In this document: piece after piece, positions 33,901 through 50,362 of the stretch
How positions within the stretch are numbered: position 1 is the stretch's first letter
Layout of the letters: every line of letters begins with the position of its first letter
NCBI RefSeq assembly: GCF_014839835.1
Contig: NC_071615.1
Coordinates: 5,084,001 to 5,148,000, forward strand
Direction: 5' to 3'
DNA from: Dryobates pubescens
Taxonomy: Eukaryota > Chordata > Aves > Piciformes > Picidae
DNA: 64,000 nt
The notes under the pieces: generated by a model
The model's input: only the letters and a program-made list of their open reading frames with translations
Told to the model about the DNA's origin: nothing
The model's database searches: none
Translations under genes and position numbers: made by a program

Positions 33901-35536
33901 CCTCCTGTTAATGTTTACAAGACAGGGCCCAGTCTCACTGCACTCTGTCCAAAGACCAGATCCCTCCCCGGCTCTCCCTGGGATCCTTCTTCCTGCTGGC
34001 CGTGCGGTGGTGGCAGGGAGGCAGAACCCGGCTCCCCGCTGCCTCCGTAACACTATCGCCCCCCTGTCCCTCCGGCCACCTTCGGCTCCGCTTCCCCGCT
34101 GGCGGGCGCAGGTACAGCATGGTGAGCTGCTGGGACCTCGCCAGCATGTCCGGGCATCTCCACTTACAGGCAGCTCCTGCCAGGCAGAGGCGGGGGCAAA
34201 GGTATTTTTAGGACTGTTGATCTGACACCAGCTGAGTTTCCTCTCCTGTCAGGTTGGAGTTCGGGGAGAGGGCAGGAGAGGAAGCTGTAGGGTGAGCTCT
34301 CGCTTTGGTTTGTTTTCTGTTTAATTGCACCGAGGTCGTTCTCTACCGTTCTTATCTGTGGGAGATTATTTTCTTGCCTCTCATCAGCTCATGCTTAGAG
34401 TTTTACCCCCAGGCGATAGTTACCCAGCAGCTAAAACCTTTGTTTGTTAACAATGCATTGAGAAGCATCTGTATTGTTAGAGCTCTGCTCTGAGCTTCTT
34501 GTTTGTCTTTTTTTAAACACACTATTGTTATACTTGGGGAAAAAGCAGCTTTCCATAGATTAGCAGGAAGAGAGGCCAAACATGGCAGTTTGTGCATCTG
34601 TTGGCCTTGAGATACGAAGCTGACCTATAAATAAGAGCATATTATTAGACTGGTCCTTGCTGTCTGGACTTGCAGGGTACACTGTGCCCTTACACCCTGG
34701 CCACCCTCTGTGCTGGGAACATTTGGTGCCTTGGGTCAACCAGCTTTGAGGAGGACAGACCTGCTGAGAAGATGCTGGAGAGCTTCAGCATCACCAAAGG
34801 GAGCAGCTCTGCTGCCTTGGGCTCACTTTAGGTGCAGGAAGGATTGCTGGCTGCTGTTCAGGTCTTAGGGTTGGCATTGCTGCCACACCGAGACCCCACG
34901 ATCTCAAAATGGCTGAGGCTGGGCAAACAGCCTGGGAGGTGACAAACCTCTGGCTTCTTGGGCAGCCTTGGGATTTGTCCCTAGCACACCATGCACGATG
35001 AAAGTAGCCAGATGTGGGGAGGACCACAGGAATTCCAGCGCTTTCTGGACTCCCAGGCAGAAGGAGATCAGTGTCCTGATGGCTGGTTTGTAAGGGACTC
35101 GTTATTATCATGAGTGAAGGATGAGTTCAACCTTCAAGTCTTTGTTTCCTGAGGAAAAAGGGTCCTGAGAAACAAGTGTGGAATCACAGGGTTAGGAATG
35201 CAGGCAAGTCTTTCCCTTCCAAGCAAACAAGAAGGAGCAAGGCCAGGAAGGAGATGTGTGTTTTGGGGCACCCAGGGACCACATATACCTTCCTGGGGAA
35301 AAGAGGGTCTGCTTTTAAAGGATATTTGCATTTCCCTGCTGGGAGAAGCAGCCCCATCCATGCTGAAGTGGCTGGTTTGGGTGAGGTACGCCCTGGAGAA
35401 ACCTGGGGAAGCAAAATAAACCTCACAGGTTTGTCTGCACTGTATGGGCTGGGAGATCTTCTGGGACCTTCCTCTTCACTAGCTTACCTCTGTCCTGCCT
35501 TCCTGCACCACTCCCCTTGCCTCTCCCTCCCTGCAG
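30978..35536. other. Gap before TMEM184A coding exons; 5' UTR exon probably inside
   Basis: No coding exon recognised. A GC-rich block at about 33950-34111 ends in GGCGGGCGCAG|GTACAG, a plausible splice donor, and could be a noncoding first exon of TMEM184A. A (GT)n lies at about 32717-32729 and T runs near 31620-31660. The remaining open frames look like shadows. Confidence 0.4.
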
Positions 35537-39673
<4,137 letters not shown>

Positions 39674-41045
39674 GAGATGTCAGAGTGGACAATGATACTG
39701 GAGGTGTTTAAACCCATGCAAGTGGGAGCTGTCTTGAGCCTGAGACAATCTGGTCTAATCAGGGTACCGAGAAGCCAGAAACTCTACCTAATAAGCCAGT
39801 CTCTCAAAGGGAAGATGCAATAACCCAGGAAAAGGTTCTGTCAAATAGTGCCAGTTTTTGCTGTTCCATCTCTACCAGTGTTAGGGCCTGTGCTGCAGCC
39901 TGGGCTTTGCCACCCCACTGCTGGCATCTTGGTAGCAGCCTCATGCCTATGCTGGGGGATGCCAGGCTGCAGGACAGATCAGCTGCCTTCACCCTCTTAC
40001 CTCCAAGCAGTGTCGAGGCCTAAGAGAAATGCTTTTCTCAGCACAGTTCTGCTCTAGTTTCTCCTGATTTGAGTAGAAAATGATCTCAAAGGGCCCTGTG
40101 GAGAAAACCAGCCCAGGAAGGTGACTTCATTTCACCTCAAAACCTGCTAACAGCTGAAAGATGTTGTCCCTTATTTTTACATCTTCCCCCAGAAAAGTCT
40201 ATGGAGTTGTACAGAAGACCTTAAGCAGGGAGGAAGAGTAAGTCATCCTCTTCTCCCTCCAGATGGGGATGCAGCTGCCTGAGTAACTCCCCAGGGAGCA
40301 GGGACAGGACCTCACTGGGGCTAACCCAGGGTCTCGCAGCTGCGTTCCTGAGAGCAGCTGGTGACAGAAGCACTTGTTTATGTCTAAGCTGACTTATCTC
40401 TGAACAAATCAGAAGTTAAAAGGGATTCCATCTTCTTTATCAGAGCCTGTATTAGGGAAACAGACTGTGACTGGTGGAGGTAGGAATGCACTTACTGGAA
40501 ACTATCTGTTCCTCCTAACCCTTCATTCTTTGCTGCCCCTGGGCTTTGCTCAACCTGTAGGAAGGCAGGTGGGAGTTGAGCCCAGCTGGGTGACAGTGGC
40601 AGGATGGAGGCACTGGGGGATGCTGCCATGTTAGGAAGAACCACTGGTGGGGAAAGATGCTGGATGGAAGGATTCTCCCCATATCACACAGTGATGGAGA
40701 GCACAAATCCTTCTGTCAAACTTCCCCTCAGTTGGGTGGGGTTTTTTCCTCCTCCTCTGTATTTTTTAGTCCAATTTCTATTCCTGTTAATCAGATGATC
40801 CCCAGGAACTTACTCAGGCACTGACCAGGCTGAGTGTGGGTAGTGAAAGGACAGAGGCAAGTCTCTAGCCTGACATTTGCAATCTTGTGGCAAACACAGG
40901 GGCAAGGCTTAGAGCTGTTTTACATACAACTTCTACCAGGTTTTTCTTTTCCCTGCTCTTAAGCTGCAAAATGTAAATCACAACATGAAATTATTTTATT
41001 TATGAATTATTTTTTTTTTCTAATAAACAGCAATTTCTACCAGGG
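39674..41045 (+). other. TMEM184A 3' UTR
   Basis: Inferred from the stop codon to just past the AATAAA at 41022-41027, about 1.35 kb. No other coding or repeat feature is seen in it. Confidence 0.6.
41022..41027 (+). terminator. Poly(A) signal of TMEM184A
   Basis: TAATAAACAG preceded by a T run. The first canonical AATAAA downstream of the TMEM184A stop codon that lies in a U-rich context. Confidence 0.6.
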
Positions 41046-43255
41046 AGTGAGCAAGCATTTTCACTTAGCTCAGCAAGCAGAGCCCACGAGCTGCCTGTTC
41101 CTGCTCTAATGCTGATGCTCTTAAACTCAACGTCCTCCCTGCCCCTCAGTGCTGGCCCAGCAGAAATACCTGCACATGCAGCATCCTGCACATTTTGGCA
41201 TTCCCACAGGATTTGTGCTCATCTTTTTCACTCCAAAGAGCGTGTTGCTCTTCCTCTCCTTGCACTGCACCTCTTCCAACCCTCACCTAAACTGTGGATG
41301 CAGCACTTCAGAGTTGCTGGATCTGCTTTAGCCAAACTAAGTTCAGACTCCAGCCTCAAAAGGACAACCTCTGTTTATGATGATTATTGGAGACACCTTA
41401 TTGTGCTGGAAGCACCACACAAGTAGCCTTCAGCTAAGCCAATCTTGCCAGGACCTCTGCTCTGAAGCACTGCTGCCCATACCTGGTCAGCCAGTGAGAC
41501 TGCTGCCACTTTTCCTGCGATGAGGTCCACAGCCAAGAGCCATGTGTTCTGTGCATCCAGGCATGCACCCAGGGTCCTGCACATCCTAGGAGCAAGACCC
41601 TTGGGCCCGCAAAGTGCAGCCTCAACACTCAGGAATGAGGCTGCTCAGGTTTGTAACACAGCCAGCATCTAAGCAAGGACATCTCTCAGCTGAACATCTT
41701 GGTCTTCTCAGCTCCTCTGGGAGAGGGCTGGCCACAGATGCAGGAACAGAGGCTGCTGCGGCTCCCAGGGCGAGGACAGACTGCAGAGGTGATGATGGCA
41801 CATCTGTCAGTGCACTCATGGCTGCTGAAGTAAAGACTTGCACAGGAACACAGCAAGAAACGTAGCTGTACTTCATTGCACAAATGATTGACTCCAGTGC
41901 ATAATGGGCTGCATTCATTGCTCTTACCAGCAGGTGCAATTCCCACTGCAGACAATAACGTTTGCCTATTAGTGTCAAGCCCTGATTACTGTATTATATG
42001 TAAAACAGGTCTTTCTTGCAAGTAAAACAAGGTGGGTTAAAAAAAATAGAATCAGCTGTGACTCATCCAAGTCAGCAGTGTGATACCAGCCCGAAGAAGC
42101 CACGCTGGGCTGGACACCAGCTGGCTGCTGTGCTGTGCAACAGCAGGCAACACTCCCCTCTCCAGCAGGAGAAAGCTTGGCCTCCTGGTCGTCCTTTTTC
42201 TTGGAGGAGAGAGAGAGGCAAGGGCTCACAGCTCGGGCTGGGCGCTGTCACGGCCCTCAAATCGTTCTGCTGTCAAAAGGCATCCCCGGGGAACAGAAAT
42301 GCCAACGGTGTTGCAGGCTGAACACGTTCCCCAGCAGACACAGTGCTGTGCTCCTCTAACATGTCTCTTCCACCTCTTCAACAAGGACACAGGGAAAGCT
42401 GGCAGCGAGCACACGGGTGACCTACACAGGAGCCCGGCTGTGCCTGGAGCCACGCCAGCAGGCAGCTTGGGAGGAACAGGCTTTTATCGCTGCCAGCAGC
42501 AGGCTCCAGTGGTCGGCAGATTTGTTTTCCAGTTGTCGCTTGTCCTCAGGCTCTCCCCAAGGACAAGGCTGGTCTGCAGCTATCGGTTCTCCTGGTGGTT
42601 TTTTGGACCTGGGTCAGGCAGATTTACAATCTGCTCATGTCAGGGATGCATCCTCACGGGACACCTCCTGCCATCACACCCACAAGAGCTGGGGCTGACC
42701 ACGATTGCAAAACGCAGAGGGGAAGGAAGGAGGCTGCCATCACTCTTGCACACGGCTGCTTGCCATGCCTAGTGCCCAGCTGGAGACAGAGGCTTCCCTA
42801 TTTGGGTGCTAGCACCTACAAGAAAGTTCCTGGGCCCAGCTGCTGCCAGGTCATCTCTCCAGACAAGAGCTTTAGTGGATGATGATTGTGTAGCCCAGCA
42901 GTGACTGCAACTGCTCCTCAGGCATCACCCACATTCCTGCTCAGCCAAGCCCCACCTCTGGCACCTAATGACCATCCATTACCTGCTGACACACAAAGTC
43001 TTTTCAGCTCTGCTTCTCTCCACTTTGCCTTACCTCTAATTCTAACATCAGCCAATGCATGTCTGCCTCCAACCTATTGCCTCAACCTCACACAGGCCAA
43101 GCATTTTCCTCCTTCAGCTGTCCCCTAATGAAACTTCAACCACTTGGAACTGGAGATTAAAGCTAACATGGTCCCTAGGAGCTCACTGGCTCAAAGTACC
43201 ACTTCTTTAGAGCCCAAACAGGGACAACCAGAAAGCTGAAAAACTGATGTAAGGA
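41046..43255. other. Convergent intergenic region TMEM184A/MAFK
   Basis: About 2.2 kb between the 3' ends of two convergent genes. No exon or repeat family recognised. Long-looking frames near 42080-42772 have no recognisable domain. Confidence 0.5.
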
Positions 43256-43265
43256 GTTAAAGCAG

Positions 43266-43271
43266 TTTATT
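43266..43271 (-). terminator. Candidate distal poly(A) signal, - strand
   Basis: TTTATT on the + strand reads AATAAA on the - strand (context CTTGTGAATAAACTGC). Possible most distal 3' end of MAFK, or of an unrecognised - strand transcript. Confidence 0.35.
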
Positions 43272-43839
43272 CACAAGCAGTCACAGAGGAAAGCAGTGCA
43301 GGGGGATTTCACAACCCAAAGGAGGACAGCACTGTGACCTGTCTCACAGCACAGGGTCTCCAAGCCAAGGAGGGCCTCCACAGCCATCTCCCAGCAACAC
43401 AGCTGCAGGCAGATGCCAGCTCAGCCACCACTCCCAGCCTGTGCCACCACAAATACCCTCAAGTGAACACAAGGGCACAGCCTGGGTTGGGAGAACAGAT
43501 AGATGTGGTCTGAGCACGAGACCTACCAGACAAGCAGCTTGGGCAAGAGCTATCCCTTCAACACGTTCCAAACACACCATGGCAGCACCATGGCGAGGCT
43601 GGGAGATGAAGAAGCTGGTGACACCAGGCTGGGTCAGATGCCTGCAGTAGCCAGAGCAGCATCACGCTCTCCTCAGCCCAGCCTGCCTCCCAAAAACACA
43701 TCGCTCACCGGCAGTGCCGCAGCCAGCAGCCAGCCCTGTGCTGCGCCGGGGACGGGCAGGCAAGAAAAGCAGAGCGCAACACTCCTCTGAAGATCAATTC
43801 AAGCTCCAAAATGCTGACCATAGACCAGGGCAAGTCTGA

Positions 43840-46800
43840 AACCAGAAAATGCTTTATTGGAAAGGTACAAAAAAACCAGTCACTGCAGCTAAATTTACAG
43901 CAATAAATTACGTTGTGGCTGTCAAGAGAAAGTAATGGACACATACACAGGGGCTTACTCGCCTTACAAACAGGAATCCACATTGCTTGGTATATCAATA
44001 ATTTATTTTATAATAAAAAAAGCAGCACAAAAATAAATATTGAAATGAAATTACTGAGTAACCACAGAGGATAGAATGAGCTGGTGATAAAAAAAAAACA
44101 AACAAACAAAACCAAAACCAACACCCACCCACCCCCCCCCCAAAAAAAAAAAAACAACCAAAAAAAAAAACCTAATCCCCAAACAAAATCAACTTAAAAA
44201 CAGAAGACTTCTATCATTAAAAAAAGAAAAAAACAAAATGAAAGCAAGTATCCACCATCTACAGAAACACCCCAGCAGACTGAAGTACAGACAAAGGAAA
44301 ACAAATCCACTTACAAAAGTTTTTTGTTTCTGTGGGTTTTTTTTCCCCTCTTTTTTTTTTAAATTATTTTCTTTTTTTTTTTTCTTTTTCTTTTCTTTCT
44401 TTCTTCTTTTTTTTTTTTTTTTTTGGTAATAAAAACAATCATGACAATGAAATTTAAATGATTTGAGAGAGAGAAAGAGAGAGAACAACAACAAAAAAAA
44501 AAACAAATGCCACCTTTTCCTCCTCCCCGGGTCTGAGCTGTCCAGTGGGCCTGACCACTCCGTGCTCCCGTGGCGTTGTGCCTGGCCCCACCGCAGCTTG
44601 CCTCCACTCCCAGCTTTCACCCACCAGCGCTTTTGTCCCTCCCTGGCCATCCCCCGAGCTGCAGTGTCATCCAGCTTTCACTTTGTGGCCTACCCCTCCA
44701 GCAGATGGTACAGTTGGGCAAGAGCAGTGACACCGACTCGCTTCAAAGGGATCTGGAGCTGCCCCGGAGGGAAAGGTTCCCCACTCCCAACAGAGAGCGC
44801 AGCAAACACGTCTGGCAAGAACGGAGGTGTCGCTTCTTGCTCTTGCCCAACACCATCCAATGCTTTTGGCTTCTCCTGCCCAGCTTGAGATCCCCACATC
44901 ACACTGCAGATAGGGAGCAACCAAAGAAAGGCCAGGCTCAGGGGAGAGGATCCCAGCACTCAAATCCAGAGTCCCCCACTCCTCAGCAGGGCAGGAGGGG
45001 GGACAAATTAAGAAGGGCAGAGAAGGGAGCCCCAGCATCCAAACTACAGCGGCAAAGAGACAAGCAAGAGGTTGGGCTGCGGGGCAGCGCTGCTGGAGCT
45101 GCCCAGGCAACTCTGCGGGCAGCTGCCAGCTCCCCGTGCCGCGCTCAGCCTCGCTGTCAGGCTTGCAAGTGCAGGACGGAGAGAAAAACAAAACAAAACA
45201 ACAACAACAGAAAAACCCAACCAGAAACAAACCCAACCCCAGAGGAATGCACTGTGACAACCCCAAACTGGAGAGCCCTCCAGGCTGGAGGGTGGAGGAG
45301 CTGGGTCTCCAATGCAGTCAACAGCTTCCAGGTCATTCCTCCCTCCACGTTACCTTGCAATTCTGATCCCTCTGTGGAAGTTTAGCCAGGACATTTCATT
45401 CCCCTCCAGGTCACCACCCAGGGAGCCCTGGACTGGCAATTTCTTGTAATAAAAGATTTACAGTATCAAACTTGGAGAAAAAAAAAAAAACAAACCAAAA
45501 CAAACAACCAAAAACCCAAACCAAAACCAAAACCCAAAACCCCCAACCAAAGCAGAAAAATCCTTATTTTTTTTTCCTTTTTTTTTTTACCAAAAATCTG
45601 TACGATAAAATGTATATAATTATATATTTATATATATATTTCTCTCTCTTTTAAATATTTCCACGTGGTCCTTATGGATATCCAATATGGATTACCTACC
45701 ATGGCTATGGTATCAACAGCTTTAACAACACCCAGGCCTCTTGTTCTTTATCGAGTGACCAGAGATTTTAAGTGCCTACCAGCACTAAACTAGCAATCAC
45801 TTGGACAAGCCTTTGGCACCCTTCCAAGAACTGGAAAAAAACAAAAAAACAAAAAAAAAAGCAACCACCCAACAAAACAACCCAAAAAATTAATGGAAAA
45901 ACAAAAAATACTTGGCTGCAAGGGAAGTGCCACGTAAAGATATGTTTGTCAACTCATTCTGACAGCAAAAAGACCCCCACCAAGAACAAAGCTCGACCTC
46001 TGTCCCCCCCCCCCCCCCGGTATAACTGGTCTGATTTCCCTGGCAGGGGGGTAAGGGCAGCCAGAGGGTGTTCCTATCTAGCCAGGAATGTTATGGAGCT
46101 CTGGAGCTGTTATAAAGACTGGAAGCATTTGAGCATTTTCAAGTCAACTGGCCTTTTTCATTAAGGTTTTAATTTCAAGCCCCAACAGTGCCAGGAGTCT
46201 CCATTTTGTCTGTTTTCGGAGGCACCTGTAAGGTCTGGGAAAGTTTCCAATGTCTGTGAGCTGGAGAACATGAGAGGACCAGGAAATGACAGTAACATCT
46301 TTCTCTTCCTCAGCTTCTGCTGTGGGAGTCAATAACTGGTACTGATACACAGGACATCGATCTGCCTGTTTGGAGATAGGGAGGGAGTGGAGGAGAAGTG
46401 AGGTAACGCTAAGTGTCATCCAAACTCTTTGTGTCGGAAAACCACTCAAAGGAAACTCCCTGCTCCCTTCCAGAACACATGGATCTGGAAGGAGTAACAA
46501 GCCTCAGGAAGCATTTCACTCACACCCTTTCTGGCTCAGTAAGGTCACGGATGTCAATGTTGAGGACTGAATGAGAACCAAGTCTGAGGATTCTCTTTTC
46601 ATTAACCTATTTCACAAAGGACCCTCCTGGGAAATCCCGAGACTCCAATGACAAGGTGAAAAAAAAAAGGGGAAAAAAAAGAAAAAGCAAGCTAACAACG
46701 TCTTCCAAAGACAAGTAGGGCTTCAATAAATTTCTACAGACTTCCTGCCATTCAAGGCAAGACAAAGCCTCAAACTACAGATTATTCTGGGTGTCAGATG

Positions 46801-48731
46801 CCAATTCACTGTCCCCTTCACAACGACGGTGGCACTTGATTATTCTCTTTCAGCCCAAAACACTCATGGATTCTCCTGTGATCTTTATTTTCTGTTCTGG
46901 AGCCTAAATCCTCTGAGACCTTTTCCTCACCTAAAATTTCAGCAATCTCATTCTCTTCCCACCTGCGTAACAACAGGCATCGTCCATTCCACAAGTCTCT
47001 GACCTGCCCTGCAAAACTCACAGTCCCTTTTCTTTCCTACTTCAAAAGAAAAAAAGAAACAAACAAAAAAGAAAATCAACCAAAAAACCCCAACAACAAA
47101 ACACACAAACACCAACATAGCTTCTTTTTTTTTGTTTGTTTTTGTTTTACAGTGACCTGGAAACATTAATCTTTTCAGTGCTGCTGCGCAACAGCAGAAT
47201 CTCTCCTTTCAGCTTCCCACCTCCTGCCCACTGCCAAGCCAGAAATCCTTCTCCCAAACCATTGCTCAGAGCCTTATGAACGACTTCTCAACCCCAATTC
47301 TTCTGTCCCCTACACACACACACAGATTTTCCATCCTGCCCTCCATGTGTCTCTCAGGAGAATTCACCCATTCCCAAGAGAAAGTGTCAAGTTTCAGGGT
47401 CACATTCACACAGGTTGTCTGTTCACTCTACTCTTTGGATCCCAACTTTAGCACCTGTCATTCTATGGAGACGAAAAAGACTCTTTCAGACCTCCCCATA
47501 GCCCTTCTCTGACCACCAAAGACTGGTGAGCCCAGCTCTCCAGCTGGGATGCTCATCACTAACCTACCAACACTTTCATCAAGAGGAGGCTCTCTTTCTC
47601 TCCTCCCCTCTGAATGCTATTGCCCTCTAGTTACACCTCAGTGCTTTAAAACATCTTTCCAAGATACTCTGCATAAACCCTTTCTCATAGTGCTGATGCC
47701 AGCAGAACTGTTCCACCCTCTCACAGCCAGTTCTGCCTCCACCTGGTAGCACTTGCAGCATGTTTCCTCCTCGCCTCCCCTTCTCCTCCCCATCACACGC
47801 AGCTCTTCACAGCATTTACCGAGCCTCCTTCCCTTAATAAGCTTCAGGGAATCCAGGAGAAAAAAAACACCAACCAACCAAACAAGCTGGTATTTCAAGA
47901 CTGCAGATCATTTGGAAGAAATAAACTGCATAAATATACCCAATTCACAGGCACACCTTACTTAGGGAAGGAGCTATCAGGAAACTTGGGCTTAGAATAA
48001 AGGAGGCTGCAATGTAGTTTTTACAGGCCACACAGGTAATGGGGCATATTAAAATATGTAAAATATGTATATTTTTTCCATATTTTAACAGCATGGATTG
48101 AAAACAAAAAAGTTATTCCTAATGAGTGTGGTCAGACCCAAGCATTAGTCTCCATCGTCCTCCCGCTCCCATCCATTCATAGCAGGATGACATCTAACCT
48201 AGCCCCTGCCCTCAGAACATCAGACGGAAGCGGGGAAGGTAGGGGAGACCCTTCTTACAGGGAGTAGGATGCCACTAAAGGAAACTTTTTTTTTCCATAC
48301 ATTCATCTCACATGATGATTTCTACGGTCCATCTGTTTCCTGGCTCTTGAGCATCATTCACAAAGATTCCGGAGGCTCCTCGGGTTATCTTCTCCCAGGT
48401 GGAAAGTTGCCCATGGCTGAGAGGAGCTTGGGGAAGCAGGGTGAAGAAGGAAGCAGATCTTGCAATTGGTACTGCATACAGAGCTCAAATCCTGGACACG
48501 AGAGCTTGATGGAGCCAGAGAGTCCAGACAGAAGCAGCCAGTTAAGTTCCCTTTGTAGGTTTTGGGTTTGGTTTTTCTTCTCTTTTTTGTTTTTTTTTCT
48601 CCTATTTTTTGCACTTTTGGAAGAGAATTGTTAGAATGCCAATTCTTGACGTGACCAAGGACTCCGGAACAATGCGTAAGAGCCTTTTCCACTCCCCTCT
48701 GAAAGGCTGCTAGTTCCCCCCACTGAGGGCA
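43840..48731 (-). other. Probable MAFK 3' UTR, homopolymer- and GU-rich
   Basis: Inferred from the MAFK stop to the AATAAA near 43855. In transcript orientation it is rich in U runs, UUUG/UUUGG repeats and G runs: + strand A/C-rich blocks at 44090-44175, 45478-45560, 45836-45900 and 47040-47120, and T runs at 44340-44425. There is no open frame of interest. Its length, near 4.9 kb, would be long; it may end earlier. Confidence 0.45.
43853..43858 (-). terminator. Candidate poly(A) signal of MAFK
   Basis: - strand AATAAA in CCTTTCCAATAAAGCA. A good candidate for the 3' end of a long MAFK 3' UTR. Further candidates are AATAAA at 46884-46889 and ATTAAA at 46168-46173, so alternative polyadenylation is possible. 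Confidence 0.45.
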
Positions 48732-50362
48732 CTAGGACGCTGCTGAAAACGGCACAGAACTGGATGAGATTTCGGCCGATTTCACGATGGTGATGACACT
48801 GGTGGTGGCAACTTTGGTTGGGGTAATAGGCCCTCGCGCCACAGTACGAGCGAAGGTCTGGAGTGCTTCGTACTTGGAGCGCAAGGCGTCCAGCTCTAGC
48901 TTCATGCTGCTGTTTTCTCTGGCCAGCTTCTCCACCTCTTGCTGCAGCTCAACCCGCTGCCTCTCCAGCTCCTCTTTCTGAGTCACGCGCTTGATGCGGC
49001 AGCTGGCAGCGTAGCCTCGGTTCTTCAGCGTGCGCCTTCGCTGCTTCAGACGGATGACCTCCTCTTTGGTGAGCCCCCTCAGGTGCTGGTTCAGCTCCCG
49101 CACAGACATTGACACGAGTTCATCATCACTCAGCACTGGGGCATTCTCTCCTGACTCCTCCTTTACCTGCAAATACCAACAGCACAGGGGTAGCAGCAGC
49201 TCTGCGTGAAAGGTTGCTCCGGACAGCGAGAAGAGACAGGCCACCCCTCAGCAACGTGACACCCCTACCTGCAAAACACCCCTGAAACACTCTAGAGAGC
49301 ACAGGTTCCACTAAAGCATCTAAATAAAACATGGCAGAGATCTGAGCGCTGCTGTCATCTGGGTTTGGGTAACCCTTCTAAGTCAGAGTAAGCAGTGAGC
49401 TTTACACGCTCCCTGTGAACTGAACAGCGAGATCTTTTTTTAAGGAGATAAATGTAAATGAAACTGAAGGCCTTTGCATTTCTTTGTCAGCATCTGGAAT
49501 TCACACTGACTGCGAGAGATGACAGCTTTTCCCAGCGTAATACTGGGACACCAGCGCAGCATCTCAAAAGCAGGATAGCCACTTGTACACAAGGTTAAAT
49601 TCAGCATTTTGTGGCTTCTCATTGAAGACTGCTCATCCAAGTCATGAATAAAACCAAGCCTGCTTGGCTTCAAGGACCACAGCCTGATTCAGTTTTCCTG
49701 GCACACAGACCAGACTCTGAAGTTACATGAGAAAGACACCAAAGCCTTGTGCCTTTTTCTCTAGCAGGTTTGCTGCTACAGTTATTTTCAGGAGTATTTA
49801 GGTTGGGAAGGACCGTTAAGACATCATCCTTTTGACTCTTCACAGACTGCAGGACACCTGGAATGAAGAGCTAAGATGCTGGACAGAAACAGCAACAACG
49901 CATGCATAACCTGTGCACAGACTGCCATGAACCCAACACATCTGAGGCATTTACTGTCTTGTGGATGTGAGAGACACCAGCCAAACACACCCTTTCCCAG
50001 TGCCTCCCAGTCCCAAGACAGGCCTGAAAGCACTAATGTTGGGATGCTGCCAATACCTGCTGTAGTCAAAAGTCTCTTGGATAGCAACTGCGCTATGCTA
50101 GCCTCCGTGCCATCCCAGAGACTTTAGACTTCTTTCTGTTATTGCTGGTACTCTTCTATTCTTAGTATTTCCTGTAGGTAGTGGAAAATTGTATCAGTAC
50201 CCATTTGTAAGAGCATCTCAGAATGAAAAAGAACAGTCACATATGACCCATGATGTCCCATGGAGCATGGCTCCCTGACAGCCTACCCCTGCCACCCAGC
50301 ATTACCCACTCAGCCTTCTCCCCTACCTTTAATGCCTTGTTCGGTTTGGGATTAGTCGTCAT
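48732..50362 (-). CDS. MAFK: Small Maf bZIP transcription factor MafK
   Basis: MafK is a nuclear bZIP factor without a transactivation domain. It binds Maf recognition and antioxidant response elements as a homodimer (repressing) or with CNC partners such as NFE2, NRF2 and BACH. Two coding exons on the - strand: 50362-50327 (12 codons, [12 protein letters not shown], donor GTAGGG) and 49166-48732 (acceptor ATTTGCAG). The total is 156 residues, equal to human. The extended homology region runs about 24-50 ([20 protein letters not shown]), the basic region about 51-76 ([20 protein letters not shown]) and the leucine zipper about 79-114. The C-terminus is [26 protein letters not shown] at 13-16 keeps the psi-K-x-E sumoylation motif at Lys14 known in small Mafs; the exon junction falls just before it. 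The coding exon's 5' UTR starts at 50406 (acceptor TTTTTCCAG). Confidence 0.98.

Noticed and set aside
44570-45385. Frame of 271 codons on the + strand and 199 codons on the - strand
   Set aside because: Both lie in the likely MAFK 3' UTR, overlap each other, and contain low-complexity Lys/Asn/Thr tracts from A/C-rich repeats.
49795-49860. Possible tiny CR1 remnant (AGGTTGGGAAGGACCG)
   Set aside because: Too short and diverged, and without a recognisable tail.
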